A stretch of DNA of 64,000 bases, from positions 1,054,001 through 1,118,000 of the forward strand of contig NZ_CP022752.1 of the NCBI RefSeq assembly GCF_002263515.1. The letters are read 5' to 3'. This DNA comes from Actinopolyspora erythraea (GTDB taxonomy: Bacteria; Actinomycetota; Actinomycetes; Mycobacteriales; Pseudonocardiaceae). The notes beneath the pieces are model-generated. The model was not told the DNA's origin, ran no database searches, and worked only from the letters and a program-made list of their open reading frames with translations. Shown one piece after another: positions 35,524 through 44,004 of the stretch. How positions within the stretch are numbered: position 1 is the stretch's first letter; every line of letters starts with the position of its first letter. A program made the translations under genes and the position numbers.

Positions 35524-37191
35524 ATGCACACTCTGGCCGATGGGCTACGGCTGTCCATGAACTGGATGGACAGCCTCATTCTTGTCATCTACTTCGTGGT
35601 CGTGCTCGGTATCGCGTTCGCCGCGAAACGCAGCGTCCACTCCACGCTGGACTTCTTCCTGTCCGGGCGTTCCCTACCCGCATGGGTGACCGGGTTGGCG
35701 TTCGTGTCGGCGAATCTGGGAGCTACCGAGATTCTCGGCATGGCCGCCAACGGAGCGCAGTACGGCGCCTACACCGTGCACTGGTACCTGATCGGCGCGA
35801 TTCCGGCCATGGTCTTCCTCGGCCTGGTCATGATGCCGTTCTACTACAACTCGAAGGTGCGCAGCGTCCCGGAATTCCTGCTGCGCCGATTCAGCAGTTC
35901 CTCGCACCTGTTGAGCGCGGTCATATTCGCGGTCGCCTCGGTGCTGATAGCCGGGGTGAATCTCTACGCGCTGGCCATCGTGCTGCGGGCCCTGCTCGGA
36001 TGGCCGATTCCGCTGTCCATCGTCATAGCCGGTGTGTTCGTGCTGATCTACATCACCGTCGGTGGACTCACCTCGGCCATCTACAACGAGGTGCTGCAGT
36101 TCTTCGTCATCGTGGCGGCGCTGGTGCCACTGACCGTGCTCGGGCTGATCCGGGTCGGCGGCGTCGGAGGAGTCATCGACAAGGTGACCGCCGCCGAGGG
36201 GGCCCAGTTCCTCACGGCCTGGGGCGGCACCGGGTTCGGGCAGGACAACCCGCTGGGCGCGAACTGGCTCACCATCTCGCTCGGCCTCGGGTTCGCCATC
36301 TCGTTCGGCTACTGGACGACGAACTTCGCGGAGGTGCAGCGTTCACTGTCCGCCAAGAACCTCTCGGCGGCCCGGCGGACCCCGCTGATCGCGGCGTTCC
36401 CCAAGATGTTCATTCCGCTGATCGTGGTGCTCCCCGGGCTGATCGCGCTGATCGTGCAGCCCAACATCGGTCAACCCGGCAGTGAGTACGACTACAACTC
36501 GGCCATTCCGCTGCTCATGGCGCAATTGCTGCCGAACGGTGTGCTGGGTCTGGCGGTCACGGGGCTGATGGCTTCGTTCATGGCCGGTATGGCGGCGAAC
36601 GTCTCCAGTTTCAACACCGTGTTCACCAATGACATCTGGAGCCCCTACATAAAGCCGAACATGCCCGACTCGCACTACCTGACGGTCGGTCGTGTCATCA
36701 CCGCCATAGGCGTGCTCGTCGGCATCGGAACGGCGTTCATCGCGGCTTCCTTCAGCAACATCATGAACTACATGCAGACGTTGTTCTCCTTTTTCAACGT
36801 TCCGCTGTTCGCGACGTTCATTCTCGCGCTGTTCTGGAAACGCATGACCGCCAAGGCGGGATTCTGGGGACTGCTCCTCGGAACGCTCGCTCCGATCGCT
36901 TTCTACAGCATGTACCGGGTCGGGATCGTGGACATGGACAGCGCGCAGGGCGTGAACATGATCGCCGCCATCATCGCGCTCGTGACCGACCTCGTGGTCA
37001 GTGTCCCGATCGCGTTGGCCACGAAACCGAAACCCGCCGCCGAACTCGTGGGCCTGGTCTACACGAAGGCCGACGCCACGGACTCGGGCGAGATGCAGCG
37101 GGGCGACGAGGCCTGGTACCGCAAACCGGCGTTGCTCGGTTGGGGGGCGATCGTGCTCGCCGTGCTCTGTTACGTCCCCTTCTCCTTATAG
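35524..37191 (+). CDS. Sodium:solute symporter (SSS/SGLT family)
   Basis: The 555-aa protein has about 13-14 transmembrane helices. It shows SSS features: FFLSGRSLPAWVTGLAFVSA with the sodium-site region (about 41-60), the ATEILGMAANGAQYG block and GLMASFMAGMAANVSSFNTV (about 350-370). The fold and these motifs place it near the SGLT sugar/sugar-acid transporters, not proline or pantothenate carriers. ATG 35524 follows AGGA by about 11 nt; ATG 35557 is an alternative. The promoter shares an operator with the catabolic operon beginning at 39010, so it probably imports the sugar or sugar acid degraded there. Repeat copy B follows its stop. Confidence 0.9.
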   Translation: MHTLADGLRLSMNWMDSLILVIYFVVVLGIAFAAKRSVHSTLDFFLSGRSLPAWVTGLAFVSANLGATEILGMAANGAQYGAYTVHWYLIGAIPAMVFLGLVMMPFYYNSKVRSVPEFLLRRFSSSSHLLSAVIFAVASVLIAGVNLYALAIVLRALLGWPIPLSIVIAGVFVLIYITVGGLTSAIYNEVLQFFVIVAALVPLTVLGLIRVGGVGGVIDKVTAAEGAQFLTAWGGTGFGQDNPLGANWLTISLGLGFAISFGYWTTNFAEVQRSLSAKNLSAARRTPLIAAFPKMFIPLIVVLPGLIALIVQPNIGQPGSEYDYNSAIPLLMAQLLPNGVLGLAVTGLMASFMAGMAANVSSFNTVFTNDIWSPYIKPNMPDSHYLTVGRVITAIGVLVGIGTAFIAASFSNIMNYMQTLFSFFNVPLFATFILALFWKRMTAKAGFWGLLLGTLAPIAFYSMYRVGIVDMDSAQGVNMIAAIIALVTDLVVSVPIALATKPKPAAELVGLVYTKADATDSGEMQRGDEAWYRKPALLGWGAIVLAVLCYVPFSL

Positions 37192-37232
37192 TTTTGGACG
37201 GAGTTTCGCGGCCGGGCCGCCGGGGTGGTCGT

Positions 37233-37375
37233 TTGGCGGAACCTCGCGCACGGCTCTCGCTGCGGGGCCGGAGACATCGGGTAGGTACTACACAACGTCT
37301 CCGGCGTCCTCGCGAGAGCCGTACGGGAGAACCCGCGGCGGTGCAGGCCGCGTGAGTGGTGGGAGTTCGGCACCG
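37233..37375 (+). repeat. 3'-flanking nested-hairpin repeat, copy B
   Basis: GGCGGAACCTCG begins at 37235, 44 nt after the symporter stop. The outer arms are GGCTCTCGC and GCGAGAGCC. The inner arms GCCGGAGAC and GTCTCCGGC are a perfect 9-bp stem around ATCGGGTAGGTACTACACAA. It ends with GAGAACCCGCGG and a tail GTGAGTGGTGGGAGTTCGG. This is the best-paired copy. Confidence 0.85.
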
Positions 37376-37569
37376 GGAGTACTGAAGGGATACGTCACAC
37401 GACGGCCCGACCGAATGGAGAAATCCGATGCGGACGTACCGCACGTTTCGAACGGGATCCAACGCGTGGTTCACCGAGGAGTGTGGGGTCCATCCACGAG
37501 CATTGTCCGTTGGGGCGGGGACTGAGGTTTTTGCATCAAGAAGGACAGCAGGTTCGGTGGAGGTGAGCG

Positions 37570-37854
37570 ATGTCGGAGTCGCGTGAACGGGAGAGCGAGC
37601 AGTCGAGTGCGCGGCGGGACAGATCGGCGAAGCTGTTCGACGTGCGGACGGTGATAGGCGGCCTGTTCCTGGTGTACGGCGTGCTGGTGGGGTCGGCCGG
37701 GCTCTTTCCCACCGAGGAGGGGCTGGACAAGGCGCAGGGAGTCAACATCAACCTCTGGACGGGGTTGTCGATGTTGCTTCTGGGTGGATTATTCCTGCTC
37801 TGGGTGCGGCTGAGGCCGTTGGAGACTCCCACGTCGACGGACGAGGGCGACTGA
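37570..37854 (+). CDS. Small two-helix membrane protein
   Basis: The 94-aa protein has a hydrophilic, charged N-terminus (residues 1-22) and two membrane helices (VRTVIGGLFLVYGVLVGSAG, about 25-44, and LWTGLSMLLLGGLFLLWVRL, about 62-81). It resembles short actinobacterial membrane proteins that often follow sodium:solute symporter genes and may be an accessory subunit, but no family name can be given with confidence. GGAGGTGAGCG precedes ATG 37570. It lies 378 nt after the symporter, behind repeat copy B, so it probably depends on its own promoter. A bidirectional terminator separates it from the converging iclR gene. Confidence 0.7.
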   Translation: MSESRERESEQSSARRDRSAKLFDVRTVIGGLFLVYGVLVGSAGLFPTEEGLDKAQGVNINLWTGLSMLLLGGLFLLWVRLRPLETPTSTDEGD

Positions 37855-37899
37855 GCAGCCCTTTCGTGTCCCGCTTGCCGGGAGTGCTCGTACCCGGGG

Positions 37900-37937
37900 A
37901 ACCTCCCGTCGCGCGGTCCGGCCGCGGGCGGGAGGTT
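37900..37937. terminator. Bidirectional terminator
   Basis: AACCTCCCG (37900-37908) pairs with CGGGAGGTT (37929-37937), followed by TCGTTCG; an inner CCGG-rich loop can pair further. It lies between converging genes. Confidence 0.7.
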
Positions 37938-38041
37938 TCGTTCGTGCGGTGAGCCGGAGCGGGACCACCACCGCTTCCCGTCACCGTCATGGCCTCGGTG
38001 AGCCACGGCGCCGTCCTCGGCGTCCGCGCGGCGAAGCGCCG

Positions 38042-38875
38042 TCAGGCGCGGTTGCCCAGTCGTTCCGAGAGGTTCCTCGCGCCCCGGACGACGGTTTCGG
38101 CGAGTTCGCGCTCCGACCGCTCGCTCCAGCGGAGGATGGGAACCGCGATGCTCATCGCGGCCACCACCCCTCCGTAGTGATCGCGGACCGGAGCGGCCAC
38201 GCAGGCCACGGCATCGTTGGACTCGCAGTACTCCCGTGCCCGGCCGTTCTCGGTGACGCCGTCGAGCTCCTCGCGCAGCTTCGTCGGATCGGTGATGCTG
38301 TTGTCCGTCATCGGACGCAGCGGTTCCGCACCGTAGAGCTCGTCGAGCTCCTGCCGGGACAGCGAGGCGAGCAGGGCCTTGCCGACCGCGGTGCAGTGGG
38401 CCGGTAGCCGCCTCCCGACGGCCGAGACCATGCGGACCGGGTGCCCGCTGTCCACCTTGGCGATGTAGAGCACCTCGGTGCCCTCCCGGATACCGATGTG
38501 CACGGTCTCGTTGCACTCCGCGGCCACTTCCTCCGCGACGAGCTGTCCCTCGCGGGCGAGGTCGAGCCGATCGGCGTAGGCCGAACCGAGCTGGAACCCC
38601 CGCACCCCCAGCCGGTAACGCGTGCTGCCTCGGCCGGAGGGGACGAGGTATCCGCGTTCGACCAGCGTGCTGAGCAGTTCGTGGACCGTGGTGCGCGGCA
38701 GTCCCAGCTTCCCGGTGATCTCCGGAGCGCTGAGCTCCGGCTCGTCCAGGAAGAGCTCCAGGATGTCGAATGCCCGCTGCAGCGCGGGTACTGCTCGTGC
38801 CACCGGATCAGCTCCTACCGCCCTCGGATCGGGACGCGCCACGGCCCGGTCCCCGATGTCGCGCCGGGGCTCCAT
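38042..38875 (-). CDS. IclR-family transcriptional regulator of the sugar-acid regulon
   Basis: The 277-aa protein has an N-terminal winged helix (LQRAFDILELFLDEPELSAP, then LGLPRTTVHELLSTLVERGY, about 33-75) and the C-terminal IclR effector domain with RREPxHCTAVGKALLA-like sequence LPAHCTAVGKALLASLSRQE and YCESNDAVACVAAPVRDHYG. It lies divergent to the four-gene catabolic operon. The two palindromes at 38970-38999 recur in front of the symporter, so it most likely represses both; a weaker related pair at 38889-38912 may serve autoregulation. ATG 38875 lacks a clear ribosome-binding site; GTG 38804, 8 nt after GGAG, is a credible shorter start that still keeps the DNA-binding domain. Confidence 0.88.
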   Translation of the reverse strand: MEPRRDIGDRAVARPDPRAVGADPVARAVPALQRAFDILELFLDEPELSAPEITGKLGLPRTTVHELLSTLVERGYLVPSGRGSTRYRLGVRGFQLGSAYADRLDLAREGQLVAEEVAAECNETVHIGIREGTEVLYIAKVDSGHPVRMVSAVGRRLPAHCTAVGKALLASLSRQELDELYGAEPLRPMTDNSITDPTKLREELDGVTENGRAREYCESNDAVACVAAPVRDHYGGVVAAMSIAVPILRWSERSERELAETVVRGARNLSERLGNRA

Positions 38876-38888
38876 CGGTGTGTTGACC

Positions 38889-38912
38889 GGTATTTCGAAC
38901 AGCGTACCGAAC
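38889..38912 (-). promoter_or_regulatory. Degenerate IclR-like site before iclR
   Basis: GGTATTTCGAAC, 3 nt, GTACCGAAC shares the TATTTCGAAC half with the main operators. It lies 14 nt upstream of the annotated iclR start, a typical autoregulation position. The match is partial. Confidence 0.4.
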
Positions 38913-38942
38913 GACGTGGGTGCCCGCCTCCGGTGCCGCCTA

Positions 38943-38999
38943 TTGACCTCGCGGAACCTTCGGGACTAAGTTGTTCGAACAACGTCCGATATTTCGAAC
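38943..38999 (+). promoter_or_regulatory. Catabolic-operon promoter with IclR operator pair
   Basis: TTGACC (38943-38948), 17-nt spacer and CTAAGT (38966-38971) form the promoter. The perfect 14-bp palindrome GTTGTTCGAACAAC (38970-38983) overlaps the -10, and GTCCGATATTTCGAAC (38984-38999) follows directly. Geometry matches the symporter promoter base for base in spacing to within one nucleotide. Confidence 0.78.
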
Positions 39000-39009
39000 G
39001 GAGTAGGCG

Positions 39010-39954
39010 TTGGAAGCACGAACGTTCTTGCGATCCCAAGGACTGCCCACCGGGGACGCCGAGGCTCCTCCGGCGAGTCCCAAGCGTTTCCCGGACGGTG
39101 CGCGGTACCGGGTCGAGATCCCGAGCACTGAGGGGCCGGAGGTGCTCGACGCGGTACTCGCGGAGGCCGCCGAGCGGGACGTCCCGGTGCACCGGATCTC
39201 CCAGGGAAGCGGGGCGATGCTGCTCACCGACGACGAGCTCACGCGCATGGCGGGCACGGCCGCCCGCAACCACGTCGAGTTGAGCCTGTTCGCCCGCCCG
39301 CAAGCCGGTTGGCACACCGGAGCGATGAGCTCGTCGCCGACCGGCGGGACGGTCGCCTCCCAGGTGCGCGGCACCGAGCAGCTGGTCCACGTGCTCGAGG
39401 ACATCCGCAGAAGCGCGGCAGCCGGAGTGCGCAGTGTGCTGATCACCGACCTGGGGGTGTTGTCCGTCGCGGCCAGGATGCGCGCCCAGCGGGAGCTGCC
39501 CGCCGACATGCGCTTCAAGATCAGCGTCCAGATGGCCCTGTCCAACCCCGCCTCGATCCGCATCGCCGAGGAGTTCGGCGCCGACACCTACAACGTGCCC
39601 ACCGATCTCTCCCCGGCACAGCTGGCCGCGATCCGCGCGGCCACCGATCTTCCGCTCGACGTCTACATCGAGTCCCCCGACGATCTCGGCGGGTTCGTCC
39701 GCCACTACGAGATCGCCGAGATCGTGCGGGTGGCCGCCCCGGTGTACGTCAAGTTCGGGCTGCGCAACGCCCCCAACATCTATCCGAGCGGAACCCACCT
39801 CACCGACACGGCGGTGAGGCTCGGCAGGGAACGCGTCCGCCGCGCCCGCATCGGGCTGGACATGCTGCACCGCTACCTGCCCGAAGCCGAGACCTCCGAG
39901 CTGCCCGTGGCCGATCTGGCCGTTCCGACCGATGTGGCTGGTGAAAACCGATGA
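39010..39954 (+). CDS. U32-peptidase-like TIM-barrel protein in sugar-acid operon
   Basis: The 314-aa cytosolic protein shows the alternating strand/helix pattern of a TIM barrel: VRSVLITDLGVLSVAARMRA, then FKISVQMALSNPASIRIAEE, FGADTYNVPTDLSPAQLAAI and LPLDVYIESPDDLGG. This layout resembles the catalytic domain of family U32 proteins, but the Cys-rich end of PrtC-type members is absent. The start is TTG 39010 with GGAG 6 nt upstream. It is the first gene of the operon and overlaps the next by 4 nt (ATGA). In this place a keto-acid aldolase or dehydratase would be expected, so it may fill that step; this is inference. No catalytic residues can be assigned. Confidence 0.65.
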   Translation: MEARTFLRSQGLPTGDAEAPPASPKRFPDGARYRVEIPSTEGPEVLDAVLAEAAERDVPVHRISQGSGAMLLTDDELTRMAGTAARNHVELSLFARPQAGWHTGAMSSSPTGGTVASQVRGTEQLVHVLEDIRRSAAAGVRSVLITDLGVLSVAARMRAQRELPADMRFKISVQMALSNPASIRIAEEFGADTYNVPTDLSPAQLAAIRAATDLPLDVYIESPDDLGGFVRHYEIAEIVRVAAPVYVKFGLRNAPNIYPSGTHLTDTAVRLGRERVRRARIGLDMLHRYLPEAETSELPVADLAVPTDVAGENR

Positions 39955-41114
39955 AGATCACGAAAATCGAACCCCTGGTGCTCGGCACCCCTTGGCGCGA
40001 TCTGACGTATCTGCGGGTGCACACCGACGACGGCATCGTCGGGGTGGGCGAGACCCGCATGCTCGGTCACACCGAAGCGTTGCTCGGCTACTTCAACGAG
40101 GCCGCCCGCAACCACGTGATCGGCGCCGACCCCTTCAACATCGAGGCGCTGGTGTGGCGCATGAAGCGCGGGGACTACGGCCGGGCCGGTGAGGTCGTGA
40201 TGTCCGGGATCGCCTGCGTGGAGATGGCCTGCTGGGACATCGTCGGCAAGGCGCTCGGCCAGCCCGTCTGGCGGCTGCTGGGCGGAAACGTCCGGGACAG
40301 CGTGAAGGCCTACGCCAACGGCTGGTACACGGTGGAACGCACCCCGGAGCAGTTCCACGAGGCCGCCCGAGCGGTGGTCGACCGGGGGTACCGGGCGCTC
40401 AAGTTCGACCCGTTCGGCCCCGGCCGGTGGGAGCTGGAACCGGCGGAGGTGCGTCGGTCGGTGGAGCTCGTCTCCGCGGTCAGGGACGCGGTCGGCCCAG
40501 ACGTGGAGATCCTGGTCGAGATGCACGGCCGGTTCACCCCCGCCGAGGCCACCCGGATCGCCGGTGAGCTGGAGCGCTTCGATCCCAGCTGGATCGAGGA
40601 ACCGGTCCCGCCGGAGAACCCCGAGGCGCTGGCCAAGGTCTCGCGCGAGGCCAGGCTGCCGGTGGCCACCGGTGAGCGCATCCACGACCGCATCGAGTAC
40701 CGCGAGCTGTTCGGCCTGCAGGCCGCCGACGTCATCCAACCGGACATCGGTCACTTCGGCGGACTGCTGGAGGCCCGCAAGGTGGCCGCCACGGCCGAGA
40801 CCCACTACGTGCTGGTGGCCCCGCACAACGTGGGCGGCCCGGTGCTCACGGCGGCCAACCTGCACTTGGCCGCGGTGACCGAGAACTTCAAGATCCAGGA
40901 GCACTTCAACGACTTCGCCGACTCCCATGTGAAGCAGGCGGCCCCCGGCCTGCCCGAGGTGGAGGACGGCTTCTTCGCGCTGCCGACCGCTCCGGGGCTG
41001 GGTGTCGAGCTCGACGTCGACTTCGTGCGCGAGTACCCCGCCAGCGGCGCGAGGTTCGACCTCTACGCGGAGGACTGGCAGTTCCGGGGCACCAAGGGGG
41101 CGAGCGCTTCGTGA
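39951..41114 (+). CDS. Enolase-superfamily sugar-acid dehydratase (mandelate racemase/galactonate dehydratase-like)
   Basis: The 387-aa protein has the N-terminal capping domain and the C-terminal barrel. Mg ligands appear in LVEMHGRFTP, SWIEEPVPPEN and VATGERIHDR, spaced as in the superfamily, and the His of VAPHNVGGPV and the K-x-D of ALKFDPFGPG are candidate catalytic residues. This set fits acid-sugar dehydratases of the galactonate/gluconate type, which convert an aldonate to the 2-keto-3-deoxy acid. The exact sugar cannot be deduced. It overlaps both neighbours by 4 nt (ATGA and GTGA) and is translationally coupled with them. Confidence 0.85.
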   Translation: MKITKIEPLVLGTPWRDLTYLRVHTDDGIVGVGETRMLGHTEALLGYFNEAARNHVIGADPFNIEALVWRMKRGDYGRAGEVVMSGIACVEMACWDIVGKALGQPVWRLLGGNVRDSVKAYANGWYTVERTPEQFHEAARAVVDRGYRALKFDPFGPGRWELEPAEVRRSVELVSAVRDAVGPDVEILVEMHGRFTPAEATRIAGELERFDPSWIEEPVPPENPEALAKVSREARLPVATGERIHDRIEYRELFGLQAADVIQPDIGHFGGLLEARKVAATAETHYVLVAPHNVGGPVLTAANLHLAAVTENFKIQEHFNDFADSHVKQAAPGLPEVEDGFFALPTAPGLGVELDVDFVREYPASGARFDLYAEDWQFRGTKGASAS

Positions 41115-42124
41115 GCGATGCCAGGGCGGTTCGCATCGACGAGCCGGGCAGCATTCGCACCGTCCCGACCGAACCCACCGAGCCCGGCCCCGGGGAGGCC
41201 CTCGTCGAAGTCGCCCGCAGCGGGATCTGCGGTTCCGACCGGGAGGTGTTCACCGGGAACCGGCCCGCCGACTTCGTGAGCTACCCGGTGGTCCCCGGCC
41301 ACGAGTGGTCCGGCAGGGTCGTCGAGGTCGGCGCGGACGTGCCCGCGGAGCTCAGCGGTCGGCTGGTCGTGGGGGAGGGGTTCCGCGGTTGCGGGGTGTG
41401 CCCCGCCTGCCGCAGGGGTGACAACAACCTCTGCGCCACGCAGTACGACGAAACCGGTTTCACCCGTCCCGGTGGTTGGTCGAACTACCTGACCCTGCCC
41501 GCCAGGTTGCTGCACGCGCTGCCCGACGACGCCGATCCGCGCGGGGCGGCGGTGCTGGAACCGGCCGCCTGCGCGGCCGCGGCCACCCTCAAGCTCGCGG
41601 TGGTGCCGGGCGAACGCGTCGCGGTGGTCGGCGGGGGCAGCCTCGGGCTGCTGTCCACCCAGCTGATCGCGGCGTCCTCGCCCGTCGAGCTGGCCGTGGT
41701 GGAGCCGGGCGAGCGTTCCGAGATCGCGACCGCCTGCGGTGCCACTGGTATCCGGGGGCCCGAGGAGGCCGAACGCCTCGCCGGCCGCTACGACGCGGTG
41801 TTGGAGGCGGCGGGTGCCCCGGGCACTGCCGCCCTCGCCACCAGGCTCGTCCGCCCCGGCGGGCGCGTGGTCCTCACCGGAGTGGCCGCCGACGACCCCC
41901 GGCCGCCCGATCCGGCCCGGTTGGTGCTCTCGCAGATCACGGTGCACACCGTTTTCGGGGCGCCCTCCCGGGCGTGGTGCCACGCCGTGTCGGCGTTCAC
42001 CAGCGGTGTGCTGGACCCGGGGCTGCTCGTCACCCGCGAGCTGGAACTGGAGGAGGCTTCCGAGGCCCTGCGGCTGCTGGGGCAGCGGCGGGGCTCGGAC
42101 GTGAAGATCCTGCTGCGGCCGTGA
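41111..42124 (+). CDS. Zinc-dependent alcohol/polyol dehydrogenase (MDR family)
   Basis: The 337-aa protein has catalytic zinc ligands in SGICGSDREVF (Cys) and VPGHEWSGRV (His-Glu), and the structural zinc cysteines in GCGVCPACRRGDNNLC (about 95-110). A Rossmann motif VAVVGGGSLGLLS follows at about 173. The family includes sorbitol, threonine and aldose dehydrogenases; with its neighbours an aldose or hydroxy-acid substrate is likely. GTG 41111 overlaps the previous stop (GTGA). After it a 142-nt gap with a hairpin (GGTGCCCG 42153-42160, CGGGCACC 42171-42178) separates the aldehyde dehydrogenase gene, which may therefore be expressed at a lower level. Confidence 0.85.
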   Translation: MSDARAVRIDEPGSIRTVPTEPTEPGPGEALVEVARSGICGSDREVFTGNRPADFVSYPVVPGHEWSGRVVEVGADVPAELSGRLVVGEGFRGCGVCPACRRGDNNLCATQYDETGFTRPGGWSNYLTLPARLLHALPDDADPRGAAVLEPAACAAAATLKLAVVPGERVAVVGGGSLGLLSTQLIAASSPVELAVVEPGERSEIATACGATGIRGPEEAERLAGRYDAVLEAAGAPGTAALATRLVRPGGRVVLTGVAADDPRPPDPARLVLSQITVHTVFGAPSRAWCHAVSAFTSGVLDPGLLVTRELELEEASEALRLLGQRRGSDVKILLRP

Positions 42125-42266
42125 TCGAACGTTCCGGGAGCCGAGGTGCGGTGGTGCCCGACCGACGTGGCGGGCACCGCAGCGACACCCGACGGGAGTG
42201 GCGGGACCCGGTGTTCCGCCGCCTCCCACCGGGAGGAACCGCAACGAGAGGAGGCAAGCGAGTCCC

Positions 42267-43748
42267 ATGACACCGTCCCAGAGCGTTTCCACGAGTGACG
42301 GGCTCGAAACCGTGCTCGACAACGCCACCGCCGCCGCGACGAGGCTCGCCGCGACGAGTCCCGCCGAGATCGGCGGCCTGCTGCGGGCCGTAGCGTCCGA
42401 GCTGGACGCCCACGCCGAGGAGCTGGTGCCGCTGGCGCAGCGCGAGTCCCACCTCCCGGAGGGGAGGCTGCGCGGCGAGCTCGTCCGCACCACCTTCCAG
42501 CTGCGGTTGTTCGCCGAGACCGTCGAGGAGGGCGCGCACCTGAAGGCCACGATCGACTCCCCCGATCCGGAGTGGCCGACCGGCGCCCGTCCCGACCTGC
42601 GCCGCACCCTGCTGCCGCTCGGACCGGTGCTGGTGTTCGCCGCCAGCAACTTCCCCTTCGCCTTCAGCGTGGCCGGTGGCGACACCGCCTCGGCGCTGGC
42701 GGCCGGTTGCCCGGTGGTGGTCAAGGCGCACCCGGGCCATCCCGAGCTCTCCCGCAGGACGGCGGAGATCGTCACCGGCGCGCTGGCCGAGGCGGGTGCG
42801 CCCGACGGAACCTTCGCGCTGCTGGAGGGGAACGAACCGGCCAGGGCCGCGCTGCTGGACGAGCGGGTCCGGGCCGGTGCCTTCACCGGTTCCAACAGCG
42901 GTGGACGCGCGCTGTTCGACCTCGCCTCCTCCCGCGAGTCCCCGATCCCCTTCTACGCCGAGATGGGCAGCGTCAACCCCGCCTTCGTGACGCCGGAAGC
43001 GGCGGCCGGTCGCGGGGCGGAGATCGCCCGGGGCTACCTGGACTCCTACACCCTCGGGGTCGGGCAGTTCTGCACCAAGCCCGGCCTGCTGCTGGTGCCC
43101 GCCAGCGCGGCGCAGCGGTTCCGCGACGTGCTGATCCCGGAGGTGGAACAGCGCGCCCCGGCTCCCATGCTCAACGAGGGGATCGAGACCGCCTTCCACG
43201 ACACGCTGGGTTCGCTGCGGAACCACCCGGCGGTGGAGACGCTGGTCTCGGGGCGGCGCGCCGAGGACGGGGTGGGCCCGACCCTGCTCTACACCGGGGC
43301 GCGCCAGCTCGTGGACAACCGGCAGGAGCTGGCGGGTGAGTGCTTCGGCCCGGTCTCGCTGCTGGTGGGGTACTCCGACACCGACGAGCTGTTGGAGGCG
43401 GCGGGGATCTTCTCCGGGGAGCTGACGGCCACCGTGCACGGCAACGAGGAGGAGAGCGTCGTCGCGCCGCTGTTCCGCACGCTGCGGGCCCGCGCGGGCA
43501 GGCTGGTCTGGAACGGTTGGCCCACCGGCGTCAGCGTCAGCCACGGGATGCAGCACGGCGGCCCATACCCGGCCACCACGGCACCGACGCACACCTCGGT
43601 GGGCACTGCCGCGATCGACCGGTTCCTGCGCCCGGTGTCGTTCCAGAGCGCACCGCGCGCGGTGCTGCCCGAGGCGCTGCGTGACGGGAACCCGCTGGGG
43701 ATCCCGCGTCGCGTCAACGGGCGGATGGAGTCGCCCGAGCAGGGTTGA
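42267..43748 (+). CDS. Aldehyde dehydrogenase, alpha-ketoglutarate-semialdehyde (2,5-dioxovalerate) dehydrogenase type
   Basis: The 493-aa NAD(P)-dependent enzyme belongs to the branch that oxidises alpha-ketoglutarate semialdehyde. It shows LVFAASNFPFAFSVAGGDTA with the catalytic Asn (about 130-149), VVVKAHPGHPELS, AFTGSNSGGRALFDLA, the Glu of PFYAEMGSVNPAFV, and the nucleophile Cys in YTLGVGQFCTKPGLLL (about 264-279). These signatures are those of KGSADH proteins in non-phosphorylative pentose and sugar-acid pathways ending in 2-oxoglutarate. GGAGG lies 13 nt before ATG 42267, a rather long spacing. It ends the IclR-controlled cluster. The upstream substrate is inferred from this enzyme and the dehydratase. 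Confidence 0.9.
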   Translation: MTPSQSVSTSDGLETVLDNATAAATRLAATSPAEIGGLLRAVASELDAHAEELVPLAQRESHLPEGRLRGELVRTTFQLRLFAETVEEGAHLKATIDSPDPEWPTGARPDLRRTLLPLGPVLVFAASNFPFAFSVAGGDTASALAAGCPVVVKAHPGHPELSRRTAEIVTGALAEAGAPDGTFALLEGNEPARAALLDERVRAGAFTGSNSGGRALFDLASSRESPIPFYAEMGSVNPAFVTPEAAAGRGAEIARGYLDSYTLGVGQFCTKPGLLLVPASAAQRFRDVLIPEVEQRAPAPMLNEGIETAFHDTLGSLRNHPAVETLVSGRRAEDGVGPTLLYTGARQLVDNRQELAGECFGPVSLLVGYSDTDELLEAAGIFSGELTATVHGNEEESVVAPLFRTLRARAGRLVWNGWPTGVSVSHGMQHGGPYPATTAPTHTSVGTAAIDRFLRPVSFQSAPRAVLPEALRDGNPLGIPRRVNGRMESPEQG

Positions 43749-44004
43749 TCGGATGCCGCCCTCGCCGCTGCCGCGGAACCCGGCCGACGGAACCCCGCAG
43801 GCCCCGGAGTTCGCATTGCTAGGGTGACCGGGTTCCGCCGGTCGAGTGCTCGTGCGGGCGAGCCCGGTGCTCCCACCGCCAGGATGATGGGAGCACCGGC
43901 CGGGTGGAACTCAGCCCGGCCGGTGCTCGCCGCGCGAGGGCCTCGCGGAGGTCTCGGCTCGCGCTGCGGGCTCCGGTTCGGTGGGTACTCCCGAGCCGGA
44001 CGGT
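43749..44004. other. Intergenic stretch after the aldehyde dehydrogenase gene
   Basis: Nothing is recognised in 256 nt. CCGGCCGGTGCTC-like words occur twice (43887-43900, 43915-43929) without forming a clean hairpin. The gene remnant ending at 44005 lies next to it. Confidence 0.35.

Noticed and set aside
37429..37587. Short frame from ATG 37429 with GGAG upstream
   Set aside because: The product is about 50 residues with poor codon bias and overlaps the ribosome-binding site and start of the gene at 37570; more likely leader sequence.
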